NCBI GenBank assembly: GCA_003640385.1
Contig: RCAB01000278.1
Coordinates: 20,373-84,372 of the forward strand
DNA from: Setaria digitata
Lineage: Eukaryota; Nematoda; Chromadorea; Rhabditida; Setariidae
Reading direction: 5' to 3'
DNA length: 64,000 nt
Part shown: positions 1 to 13,700 of the stretch, one piece after another
Layout of the letters: each line of letters starts with the position of its first letter
How positions within the stretch are numbered: the stretch's first letter is position 1
Translations under genes and position numbers: made by a program
Notes under the pieces: generated by a model
Databases searched by the model: none
What the model was told of the DNA's origin: nothing
What the model saw: only the letters and a program-made list of their open reading frames with translations

Positions 1-3000
1 ACATTTCTCGGAACAGTTAAATTCCTTTTATTCTTTCGTTTCTTTAAGCTAGCAATTTTTGGAAATATATATATATCGTTGTCATTCGTTTACTCAAAAT
101 TAAATCATCTCAAATAATTCACTTTCACAAATTCAGAATCGAAGAATATACTCATAATGTCAATGACATAACTGTGTAAGAAAAAATGTACATTTAATTA
201 TCAAATTTTATAAACGAAATAGACCACCATTTTTTTTAACATGTATATTTTTTACCGCTAATTTATACACATATACTTTTCAATTTATTCCAGTTTTTTA
301 TTTTATAAATTGTACTGCAAATGCTCAAATATTTGTTTAAGTAAAATTCTGGAATTTTTTTTTTCTTTTTAGATATAGCAGGAAATTGCACTTCTACTTA
401 TTTCATAAAACTTTTAGTCAATAAACTTGTCTGGGTAAGAAAAAAGTAAAAAGAAAAACGAAAAGTGAATCAAATTTCTCGTCTTTTTTTATCATTCATT
501 TGCAATTTTTAATTCTTATTGCGTAATTTTCTTTATAAAAAAAAAAAAAAAATTAACTGATAATTGTTGATATTCCGATGAAGAAATAAGTAACATAATT
601 AAAAAATGATTTATGTAAAAAATTCTTCACAGCAAACTAAATCGTAATAAAATTTAATCTAACACTACTTTTAACCAGTCTTGTTAATTCAAATTAAGCA
701 TCTTTTATCTTTTTCTTTTTTGATTATATCCTTAAATTTGGATTGGAAAACGAAATTTTATACAGAAAATCAATTTAGTCTTTCTTTTTTTTGAAATCAA
801 CTAATATTATTTAAAAAAATTAAAAAGTAGCAATATTTTGTAGGAAAAATTGAAATGGATAAATGACAAAACATCAGAAGAAGGCAAGGCAATCTTTGAA
901 ATGTTTTCCTTCTCCTTTTTTCATTTTTGTTTTTATTTATTTATTCATTTATTTATTTGTTTATTTATTTATTTATTTATTTTTCGAAAGATTATTGCAA
1001 TGTCTCAAATCTCAAAAATTTTCCTATTGTTACAGAACAAGACTAAATAAAAGAACCTTTTTTTGAAGGCAAAAGAAAAGAGCTAAGCGTTAATTATTGC
1101 TTAAAAATAATTTTCATTTATTTAAAAAAAATACAAAAAAAGAAAGGAGAACATAAAAGAAAAAATTATTTTTTTTTGCAATTTTCTTACATTTCGATAA
1201 TTTTTACTAGCATTTTTACAGAAAAAATAAAAATAAAAAATAATTGTGCTTTTTTTCTTCAACGATTTCTACATATCCAAGCATTTCTTATCAATACTTT
1301 TCTTGCAATAAAAAAAAAATATTTTCCTTTTTTTTACTAACCCATTTTTAATAAATGGAATAATTTTTGCTCTTATTTATTTATATAAAGATATTTTTCT
1401 TTTTTTTTTCTTTTTGTGGAACATTTACTATGCATACAAAATAATTTCATTCATACTTTTTTTTTTTTTCTTTTCAATACATAAAATAATATTTTAGAAA
1501 AACTTTCCTCCTTTTTTTTTTCTAAAAATTTCTACTTGTTTGTATAATTTCTACATATTTTTCCATTTTTTTTTTCTTCGCGTGTAAAATCTTCCTTCAA
1601 TAATTCTAATTTTAAAAACAATACGAAAATTGAAGCGACGTTGAGTGCAAGAACAAAATGAATGATGAAAGACTGTAAAAAGTTTCGAGTAATGAAGTGA
1701 AAAATTTTTTTGGGAAAAAAATAAATTTAATAAAAAGCAAAAGCAAAAAAAAAAAAGGAAAAAGAAGTGAAAAACTCCATAAAAATTTCCCTATAAATGA
1801 CAATGTAACAACAGTTTTCCTCTAATGTCGCATTATTATAATTGCATAAAATCTTTTCAATGATTCACTTATTTTCATTTTCAAACAATAACATATTTTC
1901 CCAAAATGATCGTTAATTTTTGAACCATTATGTGTGTTTGATTGTATAAACAAAAACATATATATATATATATAATTTATGATAATTAATTAATTTATCA
2001 ATTAATCTCATGTTTAAATGGTGAGAATGTTTGTTGATAAATATTTTTTTTTTTTTTTATTCTTTTTGTAATTAATTTTCGTTGCAAAAATATGCAAAAA
2101 GCAAAAAAAAAATAAATAATTTTCTTAATTGCACTTTCATTCATTTTGATTATTTAAAACACTTTAAAGTTGTGGTTTTATTAGTTTTTAATTTTAATTA
2201 TTTATTTGAGAAACTTTCGCAGTTGTAAAATGAAAGTACAAAAAAATTTCTTATTATTGTTAGTGATTATTTATTATATTATTCATCATTTGCCGTTCAT
2301 TATTCTTAATTAATTAATATTATTAGTAGGAGTTGTTTAGTTATCAAATTACAACGCTGATAGCGTATTTCGGCATTAACTTCATCGCTTTTGTTTTACT
2401 TTTATGAATGTATTTTATCATTAATAATTACATAATGAATCATAAATGTACTTTTCGTCAATGCACCGATAATTTATCTATTTGCTGTAATTTCATCGTT
2501 ATTAATTTACAAAATATTTAATATTAAGATGATAATTAGAATTATAGTTGTACCAAATACTATCATTCTTTGTCATCATCATTTTTACATCGTTTGGTTT
2601 AATAATTACAATAATTATGGTAATTATCATTACGATAATTGTTATTAATGAAAAAGTCAATTTTCAAAAAGGGATGTTTCGCATCATAAAAAATGATGAC
2701 TTCGTTTACTGCAAATTAATTCTTTTACCAAAGCAAAAAATGCAGCAGCTGTTTCAAAGAATTTAAAATAAGAAACAAAATTTGAAATTTAAGAAGGACG
2801 AAAACAATCATCAATCTTCTATTATTTAATTTGAACAATTTCAATTTAAGATAAAAATGGACTGTTTCTTTTGTTTTTTTTTTCTTCGTAGGCTAATTTA
2901 AATTGAAGAAAATTTTTAAAAGGAAAAAGAAGATGCTAAAGTGTTTACTTCTTTGTAACATAGTAGCACGAGTTTAGAGAAATAAGGGAAACAGAATTTA

Positions 3001-5568
3001 AACGAACTTGCAATAACTTAACAATAATTAATTAATTAACGCTGCGACAACTGTAGCAAAACAATAAATAAGAGCAATTACTGGTACAATTATAATAATT
3101 AAAGTTCTTGCAAGTATGGTGGCAATAATTAAAGCAATAATAATTTGTTTCTCATTTATTTTAGTTTTTCGAATAATAAAAGTTAATAAAGCAATTGCTA
3201 GTTGGAACATAAAAAAGTATTTATTTTAATTAAAATTGTTTGTTTTTGTTCATTTTGTAAAAATATATAAAAAAAAAAAAATGAAATTTTACAGCAGTAG
3301 CATTAAGTTCAATGTTGATCGAAAGAGTATCGTTTTGTCTTTACTTTTGCTTAAAACTAAATACTCAAAACAAACTAAATTTTGTTTTTCTTTCATTTTT
3401 CTACTCCTATTTGCTGCTGCTTATTTAATCTAATTACTTTTTCCATATTCCATCAGGTGGACCTATGATGTTTGCTGATTTTTCGAAGTAACAAAATTTC
3501 TGAGTATTAATTAAATTTCTTGAAATATCAAGTTATTAGATGTTAAAAAGTGTTGAAATTTTGAGTTTTTGAAAATGAGACAAATAATTCTAAAATTTTC
3601 AAAAAAAAAAAAGAAAAGAAAAGAAAAAATGATAAAGGCTGAAGAAAATAAAACGAATCGAAAACCTAATTAATTTGTAGAAATTTTTGTGCTAAAAATA
3701 TTTGGCGAGGTTTGAATTTACTGACAAATAGCAAATTTTTGTTTAGTTTTAAATCCATTCGATTAGAAGACGATAGAGTGGTAATTCTGTTTGCTGAAAC
3801 TATTTAATTATTCGACTTTTAACAAAAAAAAAAAATTTAAATAACCAACTTTTTTATTAAGTTTTTAATTCGAAAAAAAGCTAAAATGATACCTGAAATA
3901 AAATTATATTGCTCAAAAGTCTTATTTTGCTTTTATTTTTTACTTTTTAATGTCAACAAGCAGGAAATATTAGGACGGAGAAAAAATACTGAGTGGAAAA
4001 TGAAGTAAATTATTGCATATTTAAATAATTTTAATTTGAATCCAAAAAAAAAGTGATTGAATGCTGGGATAATTTGGAAGAAGATGGAGCAGAATATTTT
4101 TGTAAATCTTTAAATTTTACGCTAATTATACAGCTGTGAACAGGTGTTTTCTTCTTCAATACTGCAGGTAAATCATGCAGAAGATTTCGGTCCATTTATA
4201 ATTAAAATTTTTTCATTTTTCTCTTGAAAAAATTTAAAAAAAAAATTATATTAGTTTTAAATTAAAAATTTTAATGCCTAACAATTAGCAAATAAAAAAT
4301 CTGAGTGTTTTTTTTTTCGATTCACACAGCAAATAATTAATTACACGTTTTTTTTTTTTTAAATTTTACACATATTATAAAAATTAAAAGCATGANATTT
4401 TACTCATATTATAAAAATTAAAAGCATGAAAAATTAATTAAAACAATTTACTATGTGATAATATTTTAACAATCTGAATGAATAATCAATCTGTCTTTTC
4501 CCATTTTTCCTCTCATTTCCAGACTTTCTAAGTTTTAATCCGTTTCTTTGATTGTTTACTTAATTCTGTGAAATGCAAACATTTCAATAATAGTAAGCTT
4601 AAGTGCTTTCAATTTTGTCAACATCCGGACAAAAATCAAAATAAAATCTAACTGATTTTGTATAGAAAAGTTGAAAAACAAACAAACAAACAACAAATAC
4701 AAATACAAATACAAATGGAAATCTTTCTCTTTTTTTTTGTTCTAACAAACAGCAAAGTGCTAAGATTTTTTAAATGCATCGTAAGAATGATATAAGTGAA
4801 AATATATTACCTATCAAATGCTAAAAGTTGAAGAATTTAAGTGCTAAATGTGTCATATTTGCAATTTATTAAGTAATAATTGGAAAAAAATTAAGTTTTA
4901 GATGAAATTTTCTGATTGTAAAATTCATTTTTGTGCATGAGTTCGGTTATTTCCAATGAATATTGGATATTATTTGTATATCTGTTGAAAATTTTTTTGT
5001 TCAGGTCGATAATTTAATTAAACTACCGGGAATCTAAATCGAAATAATGCAACATGCAAATAAAAGAATTACAAATTATTATTTGAATCAAATTGCAAGT
5101 AAATAATTACCTCTAATTATGAATGCGGTAATATTCTTGATTCAACATTTTATCATATTAATTGCAAATTTTCATCCCATAGTCAGTCAAATTTTTAAAC
5201 TGACGCAAAAAATTTTGCTCCCAGAGAAATACACTAATAAATTTAATTAAATTTCTATATCCAGGAATTTGAAAAAAAAAAAAAGAAAAAGGAAAATTAG
5301 TGCACACAGTAATTAAATGGAAAAATATTGAAACGATGAAATAAGCAAAAGGGAAGCGGTAGGAAAGAAATATCGAAAATCTATTTATCACAACATTTTA
5401 TAATATTTCAATGTTTAGAAATAAAAACGAATCAAAATTAAACAATAATGATTTTAATAAATTCGTTCTAATGAATGGTATGCTATTGAAATGCACCAAA
5501 CTTTAGCGAAACTTTTGAAACAAATGAAAATGTTCGTTAATTCGTTTAAAATAAGCAAAAACTTTTTT

Positions 5569-5602
<34 letters not shown>

Positions 5603-8600
5603 AAAAAGAAAAGGAAATAAAAAGGAAAAAGAAAAAAAAGCAAAAGCAAAAAACGAAAGAAAAAGGAATAGAATGCAAAACTGAAAGAAATAAAGATGAA
5701 GCGAAACATTGATGTTTTGAAATGAATGGATGAACGGAAGCTAAAAACGTAATGATAAGATAAGAAGATGAATGATAAAATTGAAAAAACAAGTTTTGCA
5801 ATTATCAAAAAAATTTTTACAGGTGGAATGTGAGAGATGAAGAAGTTGCACAGTGAAAGGATTAAAAAAACTTGTTTTTTAAGGAGAGATTTAGGAAATA
5901 TATATATATTAATTAAGTTCTGCTTCATGTACCACAAAACTTGACTTCAGTGAGATGAATGAAAAGATTAAATTTTAAAAAGGGACAAAACAACCAAAAA
6001 AAAAAAAAGAAAGAGAGAGAGAAAAACGGAAAGCAAAAGAAAATGAGAAAATATACGAAAAAAAAAAAAACGGCAGAAGAGGGAATATTTGGTGATGATG
6101 ATTGCGGGAGGAATAACGGGATAAATCAGGGTGGATAGATTCGGGAGATGATAACTGGAATTGGGAAATTGCGGGGGATAGATGTAGGAGGTGAAAATGA
6201 TATAGAAATGTATTGTTGAAAGTAACTAGAAAAAATAGTTCGTAATTTTAAATTATCCTGAAATGAAACTTTTCTTTTTTTAAATTTAAGTAAACGAATC
6301 TTTTTTTTTTTTGGAAAATTTGTTGTAAATAGCGTTAAAAGCATATTTTATATAAATATTTCGGCTAAAATTTATCATAAAAGCATGAAAACCAGTCAGT
6401 AAATCTTTTTTAAAGCGAAAATTTTAGCATACAATAATAATAATAATAACAACACTTTTAGCTATTTATTAATTAATCCATTAGTCATTGCTAATTCTTA
6501 TTGGCCATCCATTAATAATTAGATCATTGTGTTTGCTTATGATATAATTGATGTGAAAATGATGACGAAAAACAAGTATTCCTCATTAAAACTTTTTACA
6601 AATTAATTAGCAGTAATTTAAATTATACGGGCGATAAATTTCAAAATTTTTCCAATTATAATACTTGCAATTTATTTATTTTTTCTTTTTGAATAAACAA
6701 AAATTGAAATATTTTAATGAGACTTTTAATAAGTAATTTATTATCGAATCATTTCTCAGCAAGAAAACTTTTTGAACAATAAATTAAATGATTTTATGAT
6801 AATAATTTTATTCTAGTTCATTTTTCAATTTAGTGAAAATTGCTTTTTACATTATTATGATTTATATGAAAACAATAAAACAGTAATTTTTGCATTTTTC
6901 TTAATAATATTTTTTGATGGTATTTTTATCAACTGTCTAATTATCTTCTTAGATAATTGAGTAAATAGAAAATTTTTCATTGAAATGATGATCCGAATTG
7001 TCTATTAAAAAATTTTGTAACCTGCTCTTGTACTGTCTATCAATAAAATTAAATAATTTGTTTCAAAATGAGACGATTAAATTAAAAATGTCACCATAAT
7101 TAATCATTCATGGATAAAACAAAATTGATTTTATTCATAACATTTTTGCTTTCACTTTTTTCTTATCTTTTACTTGTTTTTTTTTATTTAATGCTAAATT
7201 AATTGACTTCTAGATATTTTAATTGCTCACTTTTCCTCATGATAACAGTGAAGAGCATTTAGCAGAAAAATTCCAAATCAGTCAAAAAATCGGTAGTTTT
7301 TCCAAAAATACAAGCATGTTACATTACATTTTACTTCTCATATAATCTTTTTTTCTCCTGACAAAAAATACATGCTTAATTAATTAATTACGATGTGCAA
7401 CTATTAATGCAAATTATTTTTTATTGAACTTAGCAATTAAATAATTTAAAAGCATGCTAGTGATGGAATATTCATACATAAGAGAGTTTTTTTTTTTGTT
7501 GATGATTGAAGTGAAATTTATTAACTTTTGAAATTCTTAAAATTCGGGAAATTAATTAATATCTGTAAGATGGCTCTTCATACCTTTAACATTATTACGT
7601 TATCAAGTACAACAGCACGTAATGCATTTTCTCTTTAAAAATTTTTATTTATTATTTAACAAAAAAAAAAAAGTAGAATAAAATGATGAAATTTTAAATT
7701 TACATTTTGCATTATTTATTTCTGCTAAAACAAACATAAGTGTTTTGTATAATTTAAAATAAGTTTTGACAAAAAAAATTTTTGATGAAAATTACAATGN
7801 TTTCTAAAACAAATATAAGTGTTTTGCATAATTTAAAATAAGTTTTGACAAAAAAAATTTTTGATGAAAATTACAATAAGTTTTTTAAAATAATTAAAAA
7901 TAAATTAACAAAAAAAAAACAAGAAGTATTGAAAGAAATATGAAAAAATTTCGAGTCTTTTTAATAGTCTTGCTTATTTAAGTTTGTTAAATGCAAATAC
8001 TAATGCAATGATTTCCTGTAAAGATCAACAAATATTGTTTAGTAAACAGAATAAAATTCAAGTCGATAAATTTTACAATGCAATTTGCAACAAGAAAATT
8101 TTTAAGGGAACGAAATTAAATTTCTTTTTAAGTTTAAATTCAATTTTATCTTTTCAAACTGGAATTAACAGCATCAATTTCAATCATTGGTGGAAGAGCT
8201 TTTTTATGACATAATTTTTTTTTCAACCTTTGAACCTAACATCAGTTATGAATTCATTAAGCAAACATTTTTGCACATTACTCTTCCTTTGCTGCTGTAG
8301 AAAATAATTAATAGTACTTTTTTTTTTTTTTTTGCACTTAATAATTTATTTTTGTCTATCATGAATAATATATTTTTACAAAAACTGTTGAAAAATTCAA
8401 ATTGATAAAAAAGTATTTGCATATGCAAATTTTATTTCAAATTTTATTTGGTAGAATCATATGAAAAATCCAAAATTCATAAATAGTTGATCAAATAACT
8501 AATATTTTAATTTAACAAATAATTAATATTTTAACTAAAAATTTATTTTTGAAATGATCCAATGATTCAATTTTTTAAAGCAAATATTTTATTTTATATA

Positions 8601-10700
8601 TTAAGAAAAAAAAAGAACAAAAAAAATTGAAATTTTTTCGAATTTATTGGGTTTTTTTTTAGAAATTGGAGACAACGTTTGAAGGCGATTACATTATTCC
8701 AAGGTTAACCACGGAGTAATAAATATTTGTACATGCTGAACTGGCCGAAATAATCCAATTAGAAAATTCTTCTTTCAATAAAAAGTTAAGAAATTGTTCT
8801 CTATTTTAGTAGTGTGAAAAAAAAAATGCAAATAATAGAATTAATTTAAAAGTTTTAATTGAAAATAAAATGAATCAATTAAGTTTGTAGAAAGAAATAG
8901 AAGAAGGAAAATAAAAAAGGGGAAAGTTTTCGAAGTTGTAAATTTTAGGTAAAAAAAAAAAAAAAGTAATGCAAAAAATGGTAACAAATAATCTAAAATT
9001 CTGTTAATAAAATTTATTATTTACAGTAAAAATATTGAATATTATAAATACTGTGCAAAAATTTATGTTCATTTAAATGCAAATTTGCACTGTAAAGTTA
9101 ATTAAAGTTTTTCTTTTTGCTTTTTGAAACTTAGCATTTCGAAAATTTCTTCCTCTCATTTTCAACGACCTGCATTTTTTATCAATACAAATTGTGAATT
9201 TTTCAAGATGACAATGAAATGAAAATTTTTGAACATATCATCTTTTTTCATATAGTGAAATAGAAAAAAAAAAAAATTCCTTTAAAATATTTTTTGTTCT
9301 ATTTGTTATTTTATTGAAATTAAAAATTTAGAAAGAAAACTTTCAAACAAATACTATCCAATAATTTTTTTTTTTTTTTTTTTTTTTTACTGAATTTTTA
9401 ATCTTTTCTTAACTGTACACACTTCGGCGCCGCTTCCTTAGCATTTCTCAGACAAAAATTAAATTTAACAACCATTGGAGGAGGCATTTATACGGGGAAA
9501 CTTTCGCCAAAATCATTTTCTCGACAAGCTTCTAATCTTTAATCTTTTATTAACATAGATAGTTTCCTGTCTTAACCATTAATTGCTAATTAGAAATAAC
9601 TACTGTGAATCATTTCGTACAAGAAATGCTTTCGGTTGAAAATTGTAGAATCTTATTGTTTTATTTTTTCACTTTGATTTAAATGCAATTAATTGATAGG
9701 ATTAAAAATTTCTCGAAAAAAAAAAAACAAGAAATATATTTCGATATTTTTTTTTTCAGCAAAAATTACTTGCACAGACATTAAAAAGAAAAGGAAAAAA
9801 AAAACTAAATTAGTACTAGTGGAATGTAAAACCTAATGACATCTGACATTTGCGAAGGATGGAAAAAGTCAGTTATTGATGTGCGCTAATTAGCAGAACA
9901 AAAGAGATCAGTGTAAGATCAGAATTACTGAATTTGGAAGTTATTAAATATTTTAGATAGAGAGGAAGAGAAAAATGAATCACCTGGAAATTTATGAAAT
10001 TTTACCGATTTCTATAATTTTCCGATTGTTTAGTGAAGTTTATTTGCTTGCAACTATTTTCAATTTCTATTTTAGCTACTTTTAGGAAGCTAAATTATCA
10101 AATAATTAGAAAACACTGAAATGAGTATTATTTATTTAAAGATTGGAATAAATATATGAATATATTTTTAAAAAAATAAAATAAAATGAAATTACAAAAT
10201 AGAAAGTAAAAATAATAATTGCCTATTTCAGTAGATATAAATTAAACCATTTCAAATAAAATCAATTAATTGTAATCAATGAAATTGTGATCAGTTGTTG
10301 CAGTTCTATGATGCAATACAATGTTATCATATCTTATCAAGATGGAAATGGAAATGTCAAAGAATGAAATAATGCTGCTCACATTTATTTGAAAAACCAT
10401 AAATTGAAAATTCAGCCAATTGTCAGATGGTCCAATTTTCATCTTTGAAATGAATAAAAGGATGAAATTTTTTGTCAACAATCAAAATCAATTTTTTTTT
10501 TTTCAGATAGTGAATCATAGGTGTAAGTTTTTACTGAATTAAAATTTGCTTCATTTTAAGTGTTGTTAAAAATACTAAATGGTTCCTAAATTTTCAAATA
10601 AAATTTTATTTTCCCTTCCCGATAGTGCAATATAAAATCAAGGTCAAGAGGTCAGCAGAGAAAAGATGAAGCTGAGCAATCATCCATGATAAACATTTTA
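1..10700. other. AT-rich intergenic DNA, no supported gene
   Basis: This stretch is dominated by poly-A and poly-T runs, TTAATTAA-like words and simple repeats. The short open frames in it have the composition expected of AT-rich noise (K, N, F, I, L) and no family motif. Two small islands stand out and are treated as findings: 8663-8719, which looks like a terminal exon, and 9420-9540, which has raised GC. Single-n joins with duplicated flanks occur at 4396 and 7800. No tRNA, rRNA or transposon was recognised. Confidence 0.6.
10641..10654 (+). promoter_or_regulatory. Possible nuclear-receptor response element (DR2)
   Basis: Two perfect AGGTCA half-sites lie in direct repeat with a 2-base spacer (10641-10646 and 10649-10654). 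The first is preceded by TCA, giving the extended half-site TCAAGGTCA. The element lies about 80 bases past the stop codon of the astacin gene. Direct repeats of AGGTCA are the classical binding sites of nuclear receptors; function here is inference only. Confidence 0.3.
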
Positions 10701-10732
10701 ACTTTAATCAGAACAAATTGAAATGATTAAAA

Positions 10733-13700
10733 TTAGCATAGGCCACATGACTTCCGGCAATTTTCATTCATCCAAATATTATAAGTACACAACTGTTTCA
10801 ATGCCCAGAAACCACAATAAACATTTTTATCGATGCAATCTAAAATTAGTGAAGTAGTGATTCCGGATTAACTGATTATTGATTTCGGAATGCTTCACTA
10901 ACCATCACATTTGATCATGAATACTTTGGCCATAAATGATAATTGCATGTTTTATTACGGTTTCGCCAGAATGAAACATTTAAATAATTCCGGTATGTCA
11001 CTATTTCATTATTGCTATCAATTATTTTATCAGTGTAAGAGATATGAGAAAATTTGGATATCGTTAGTTTAACATACCTTTGCTACAGTACATAACTGTT
11101 AATAGTTCAACATCTTTGTCGCTCAAAGTTTTCCGCTGACCTATGACCTAAAAAATAATAATTTCAGCCTAAAAATCTTTTTTTTTTTTTTTTTTTTTAC
11201 TGAAAAATTGAACTTGTCTAGCTTTTTTTTTTTCTTTTAAATTTCAGAAAAATTTTGCTTACTTTAAGAAATCGTTCACTTTGATACTTTGGTACAATAG
11301 TTGGCTTTTTTGAATCAACAGCTCCAACATAAGGCCCGTAGTGCATGATACTGTAGTAATCGTAACTTACACCGTAACTGCAATTCCTTACTACAAGAAT
11401 ATTTTTAGTAATTTATCGCAAATTTAACAAAAAAATAAAATAAAATTTGCCCACAAATACAATTAGATAGAAATACAAAATCGATGCATAAAATATTTAC
11501 AAAATTTTGCTGAACTAATTTAACTAATAATTGATTGATTGGCTGATTATTGTTAAAATCACCTTGTAAATAATTTTGAATCAGCTACGGCAAAATAATC
11601 ATATAATTTTGGATTAATATTTTCCCATTTAATAGTCAGATAATCGTCACGGTCGGAACGTAACTGTACGTGACTTACGCCTAATGCATGCAGTGTTTCA
11701 TGAATTGCTATGCCAATTTTCTGCAATTTTTTTTTTTTTTTTTTTTTGTTAATTTTGATAATTCCATATTAAATTTATATTTTTCAATTAATTTTATCTT
11801 GGTAAAAATTGTTTCAGTAATTAAAATTAAAATTAAACGATAATTTCCATAAAATCATCGTTTAATTTTACATTTTCAACGATTATCATCTAACTGATAA
11901 CATGAGGAAAAAAACAATAAAATGAAAAAAAAAAAGAATATGCTCAGTTATTTTATATGTTTAATTGATATATCTAGATCAATCAACTAATTGTTTGATT
12001 CTAAAAAAAAAAAAAATTGCCACACAAATTAATTTATTATTTTTTGAAATAGAATGAAAATAATACCAATTGTTTCACACTTTTCTAATGTTTGATTCCT
12101 TAAAGCAAACAATTGTGGAATGTGAAATTTGTATAAAAGTGAACTGATAAACTTTTAAATCAGCAAAAGAAAAAAGAAAAAAATATCAAAGAAAATTTTT
12201 TCGAACATGTTTCATTTTTTGCTTACTTTTTTTTCTTTTAAACTATTAAAATTTGGGTTTTTTTTTTTGAAATATTAATATGCCAATAATATATTTGCAT
12301 ATATACCTCATCGCAAGCAAAACTTAAATAAATTGGATTAACATCTTTTGCTCGACCAATATAGCTCATTCCACATCTAAAAGATTTCATTCATTTTACA
12401 AAATATTTTACATTTTTATTATAATATTTTATTCACTTCATAGTTTATCCGAAAATTTTTACTGATTAATGAAATTAGATAATACATATTTTAAAGATGA
12501 AAAAAAAAGAATTAATTAATAATTGAAGGGATAAAAAATAAAGAAGTTTACAGATCAAATTCTGGAATTTTAATATAAAATAGATGCGATTCGTTTGGTT
12601 GCATCTCAACAAGTTCAAATTTTATGCATGTTTGTGATGCTATTTGCTCCAAAGCTTTCTGTACAACTTCGATATCGTTCGTTTCTGCAAAATTCTTCAC
12701 TAAATTGATTAAAAATTGAACTGAAATTGTCAAAATCTCATTGTAAACAATAAAATCATTGCTAATTTTTTTCGATTATTATCCGTCTAAAGACTAAAAA
12801 AAAAAAATTGATAATTTGCGTTAAATTAATTGAATAATTGGATGCGATTAATATAATTGCAAAAAATAGATCATTTTTTAGAATCAAATTTCAAAAACGA
12901 GTGAAAAAATCTACCCAATGATGAATCTAAAACATATTTAATCGGTGAACTGACATCCCACTTCTCGTCTGGAAAATCGTCAAGAAATAGCGATTGTCGT
13001 TTTCGCCGTTTTTGTGGTTCATAGATCGAATTAATTAGATAATTAGACTGCTCAACACTTAACAATATATCATTTTGAAAAGTTCCATCATCTGTTGGCA
13101 CCACCTGAAATACATACCATTTGTAGATTTTTTTTGGTTGAAATAGTATCACTTGATCAATTTAGAAGTACCAATTGCACAATCTTGAAAAGATAACCAA
13201 TTTCATAGTCTTGAGAACATAATCAATTGCATAGTTCTAGTACTTCGAGACTATAATCAGTTGAACAATCTCGAGACCGTAATCAATAACATGACAAATG
13301 CATGGATGCTGCATACAAAACGTACCAGTGAAAATTATTGGCTAATTGATCATATAATTTTCATAGGAAACAAAAATTTCAACCTAATTTTTATCAAAAA
13401 TAAATAAATAAATAAACATATATATATATAGTATATATATATATATATATATATATATGCTATACTTAGATTATTTGTGAAGTACAATGGTAGCATTTAT
13501 CACTAATCGGACCTTATCAGCAATGCCTGCAACTTGCAGCAGTGAATTCTTCACTTGCTGTGTTCTCACCAATCTCAATTCTACATCATCTTCTAAGCTA
13601 TCCATAGATGTTATTGGAAGCCTGAAATATTTCCATTTCCTAATTACACATCGGAAATTTATTAATCAATAAAATTTTGCTATGTTTTATAATTTCACTA

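Noticed and set aside
850..1066. Short frames over a TTTA repeat
   Set aside because: Simple (ATTT)n tract reads as FIYL repeats in several frames.
3028..3210. Hydrophobic 60-codon frame on the minus strand
   Set aside because: Rich in I, A and L with membrane-like character, but without splice support, motif or neighbouring exons; AT-rich chance frame is more likely.
5503..5937. 144-codon minus-strand frame
   Set aside because: It is produced by a poly-A/GAAAAAG tract and consists mostly of F, S and L; low-complexity artefact.
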